Positions 62,663-64,000 of a stretch of DNA of 64,000 nt are shown piece after piece; positions within the stretch are counted from its first letter, which is position 1; every line of letters starts with the position of its first letter. Location of the stretch: contig JAFXVT010000011.1 of the NCBI GenBank assembly GCA_017534835.1, positions 1 to 64,000 of the forward strand, given 5' to 3'. The DNA comes from Ruminococcus sp. (GTDB lineage: Bacteria; Bacillota; Clostridia; Oscillospirales; Ruminococcaceae). The position numbers and the translations under genes are program-made. Under the pieces are notes generated by a model that was given only the letters and a program-made list of their open reading frames with translations, was not told the origin of the DNA and did no database searches.

Positions 62663-62719
62663 TGAAACACTGTTGTGCAACAACGTTTCAAATATATCAT
62701 ATCCTTTCCATTTTGTCAA
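62663..62719 (-). promoter_or_regulatory. promoter and 28-bp palindromic operator of the TetR-import operon
   Basis: On the - strand: TTGACA (62719-62714), 17 bp, TATATT (62696-62691) with a TGA extension. A near-perfect palindrome occupies 62663-62690, with outer arms TGAAAC/GTTTCA and inner arms TGTTG/CAACA. It begins directly after the -10 and covers the start site, ideal for TetR repression. Confidence 0.78.
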
Positions 62720-62768
62720 TAGGTATTTGAAAAATCCGGCAAGATGTACAATGCCGATTATTCGTTCA

Positions 62769-63014
62769 TTAATTGTTGTAGACACTTTCCAATATAAGTA
62801 ATGGTGATGAACTAACGGAACTGCTTTGGACGGTAACAGGCTGCAATTCAAGCTTATTAAGCATTCGCCATATGCTGTATCTCGCTGCTCTTCCTACGTT
62901 ATATCGCCTTGCTGCGGCGGTGACACCTTTTTTCTGTGCATATTTGATTACGGCTTGACGGCGAGTGGTAAATTGTGATCCTACAACCGGAGCGTAAGTT
63001 TTTCGCCGCGGCAC
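62769..63014 (-). pseudogene. N-terminal fragment of a transposase
   Basis: The first 45 or so residues read KTYAPVVGSQFTTRRQAVIK and YAQKKGVTAAARRYNV, a helix-turn-helix like that at the start of IS481/IS3-type transposases as I recall them. The frame then turns into unrelated residues and stops, and no catalytic DDE region is present. It opens with GTG inside the edge of the promoter-bearing repeat. It is a decayed insertion remnant upstream of glnN. Confidence 0.5.
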
Positions 63015-63043
63015 TTGCTATTTTAAGCAGAGTATGGTATAAT
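63015..63043 (+). promoter_or_regulatory. repeat-borne promoter of glnN
   Basis: TTGCTA (63015-63020), 17 bp, TATAAT (63038-63043) with a TGG extension. The 14 bases before it (TTTCGCCGCGGCAC-like) match the tail of the 95-bp repeat, so this is the fourth locus of that family, here reduced to its gene-proximal edge. Confidence 0.75.
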
Positions 63044-63061
63044 TTTATAGTTGAATTTTCG

Positions 63062-63081
63062 GGAAAAGTCAGAGCTTTTCC
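63062..63081 (+). other. short hairpin in the glnN leader
   Basis: GGAAAAG-TCAGAG-CTTTTCC forms a 7-bp stem about 7 nt before the AGGAGG of glnN. It may tune translation or mRNA life; no known riboswitch is recognised. Confidence 0.4.
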
Positions 63082-63098
63082 TTATCAGGAGGATAATT

Positions 63099-64000
63099 AT
63101 GTCTGATGAGATGAATTTAAGAGACCCGGCTGCATATTTCGGCTGCAATGTTTTCAGTGATTCGGTAATGAGGGAGCGTCTCCCCAAGAATGTTTATAAG
63201 TCAGTTCAGCGCACCCAGCAGCTCGGTATAGCCCTTGACAAGGACATCGCAGATGTAGTAGCGAATGCGATGAAGGACTGGGCTATCGAAAAGGGAGCCA
63301 CTCACTACACACACTGGTTCCAGCCAATGACAGGCGTTACGGCTGAAAAGCACGACGCTTTTCTGAATCCGGCAGGAAAAGGCGCTGTTATACCCGAATT
63401 TTCCGGCAAAGAGCTCGTCAAGGGCGAATCTGACGCATCTTCGTTCCCGTCCGGCGGACTGCGCTCTACATTCGAGGCACGAGGCTACACAGCGTGGGAC
63501 CCGACCTCCTGTGCTTTCATCAAGGACAATTCCCTTTATATCCCCACAGCTTTCTGCTCATACACCGGTGAAATTCTTGATAAAAAGACTCCCCTGCTCC
63601 GCTCTATGGACGTTCTCAGCGAGCAGGCTCTGCGTATCCTCCGACTTTTCGGCAACACGAAAGCTACACGTGTCACAACGACAGTCGGTCCCGAACAGGA
63701 ATACTTCCTCATCGACAAGAAATACTATGACGCTCGCGAGGACCTCGTCATTACAGGACGAACTCTTTTCGGCGCTAAACCGCCGAAGGGTCAGGAGCTC
63801 GAGGACCACTACTACGGCAATATCAAGCAGCGTGTATCTGACTATATGAAGGAGCTCGACGAGGAGCTCTGGAAGCTCGGTATATACGCAAAAACAAAAC
63901 ACAACGAGGTTGCTCCGTCCCAGCACGAGCTCGCTCCCGTTTTCACGACCTCCAACATCGCTGCCGACCACAACCAGCTGACGATGGAGATAATGAAAAA
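63099..64000 (+). CDS. glnN: type III glutamine synthetase (cut by window end)
   Basis: It makes glutamine from glutamate, ammonia and ATP. Only the first 300 of about 700 codons lie in the window. Type III features are [59 protein letters not shown] and the Glu-rich metal site [15 protein letters not shown], ending with [20 protein letters not shown] lies 6 nt before the ATG. GSIII is typical of Bacteroidetes and some Clostridia, including ruminococci. It is driven by a repeat-borne promoter. Confidence 0.95.
   Translation, partial: MSDEMNLRDPAAYFGCNVFSDSVMRERLPKNVYKSVQRTQQLGIALDKDIADVVANAMKDWAIEKGATHYTHWFQPMTGVTAEKHDAFLNPAGKGAVIPEFSGKELVKGESDASSFPSGGLRSTFEARGYTAWDPTSCAFIKDNSLYIPTAFCSYTGEILDKKTPLLRSMDVLSEQALRILRLFGNTKATRVTTTVGPEQEYFLIDKKYYDAREDLVITGRTLFGAKPPKGQELEDHYYGNIKQRVSDYMKELDEELWKLGIYAKTKHNEVAPSQHELAPVFTTSNIAADHNQLTMEIMK

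Noticed and set aside
63062..63081. glutamine riboswitch upstream of glnN
   Set aside because: Only a simple 7-bp hairpin is present; none of the conserved glutamine-riboswitch elements I know can be recognised.

Overview
The window looks like a chromosome segment of a low-to-mid GC Firmicute of the Ruminococcus group (Oscillospiraceae). The clues are two secreted proteins with type I dockerins, a type III glutamine synthetase, a short-form HisG paired with HisZ, a PolC polymerase, a T-box leader and AraR-type arabinose control. Nothing here fixes the species, and no database was consulted.

Layout. Bases 1-660 hold decayed mobile-element sequence (the start of an IS21 istA and a piece of a charged coiled-coil gene). 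670-4489 is a phosphate operon (PhoP-like regulator, PhoR-like kinase, Na/Pi cotransporter) with a Pho-box-like array. 4539-6520 (-) is a probable operon of a membrane protein, a 46-residue membrane peptide and pyruvate kinase. 6961-9092 holds a Pr6Pr-type membrane protein and an OhrR-like MarR gene followed by a nitroreductase. 9328-12453 is a secreted BspA-type leucine-rich-repeat protein with a dockerin. 12508-15193 is a T-box-controlled HTH-cupin-acyl-CoA synthetase fusion. 16021-26639 (-) is a complete L-arabinose system: AraR, an AraC-type regulator, an ABC importer, kinase, isomerase and epimerase, with AraR-like operators at both promoters. 27108-29342 holds an HD-GYP phosphodiesterase and a DUF3592-like protein.

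29392-41299 (-) is a large histidine operon, hisZ-G-D-x-C-B-H-x-x-A-x-F-x-x-I-E, that also carries six non-histidine genes and ends beside a dockerin-bearing D,D-carboxypeptidase. 41301-52651 (-) is a conserved housekeeping run: pyrH, frr, uppS, cdsA, dxr, rseP, an unknown gene, ispG, polC. Two tRNA-Ser genes (UGA, GCU) follow. 53420-62719 (-) is a TetR-controlled import operon combining two YbtPQ/IrtAB-like ABC proteins with a five-gene Opp/Nik-type importer. The window ends inside glnN.

The most notable signals lie outside the genes. (1) A family of about 95-bp repeats occurs at four unlinked loci. The gene-proximal edge is each time a sigma-A promoter (TTGCTA, 17 bp, TATAAT, TGN) pointing into a gene, so it looks like a portable promoter module. 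(2) A full T-box leader precedes the acyl-CoA synthetase fusion. Its UGGU box calls for a tRNA with discriminator A. This fits a model in which an acid is activated for reductive carboxylation to an amino acid, a pathway known from ruminococci. (3) The histidine operon promoter carries two interlocked palindromes and no T-box.
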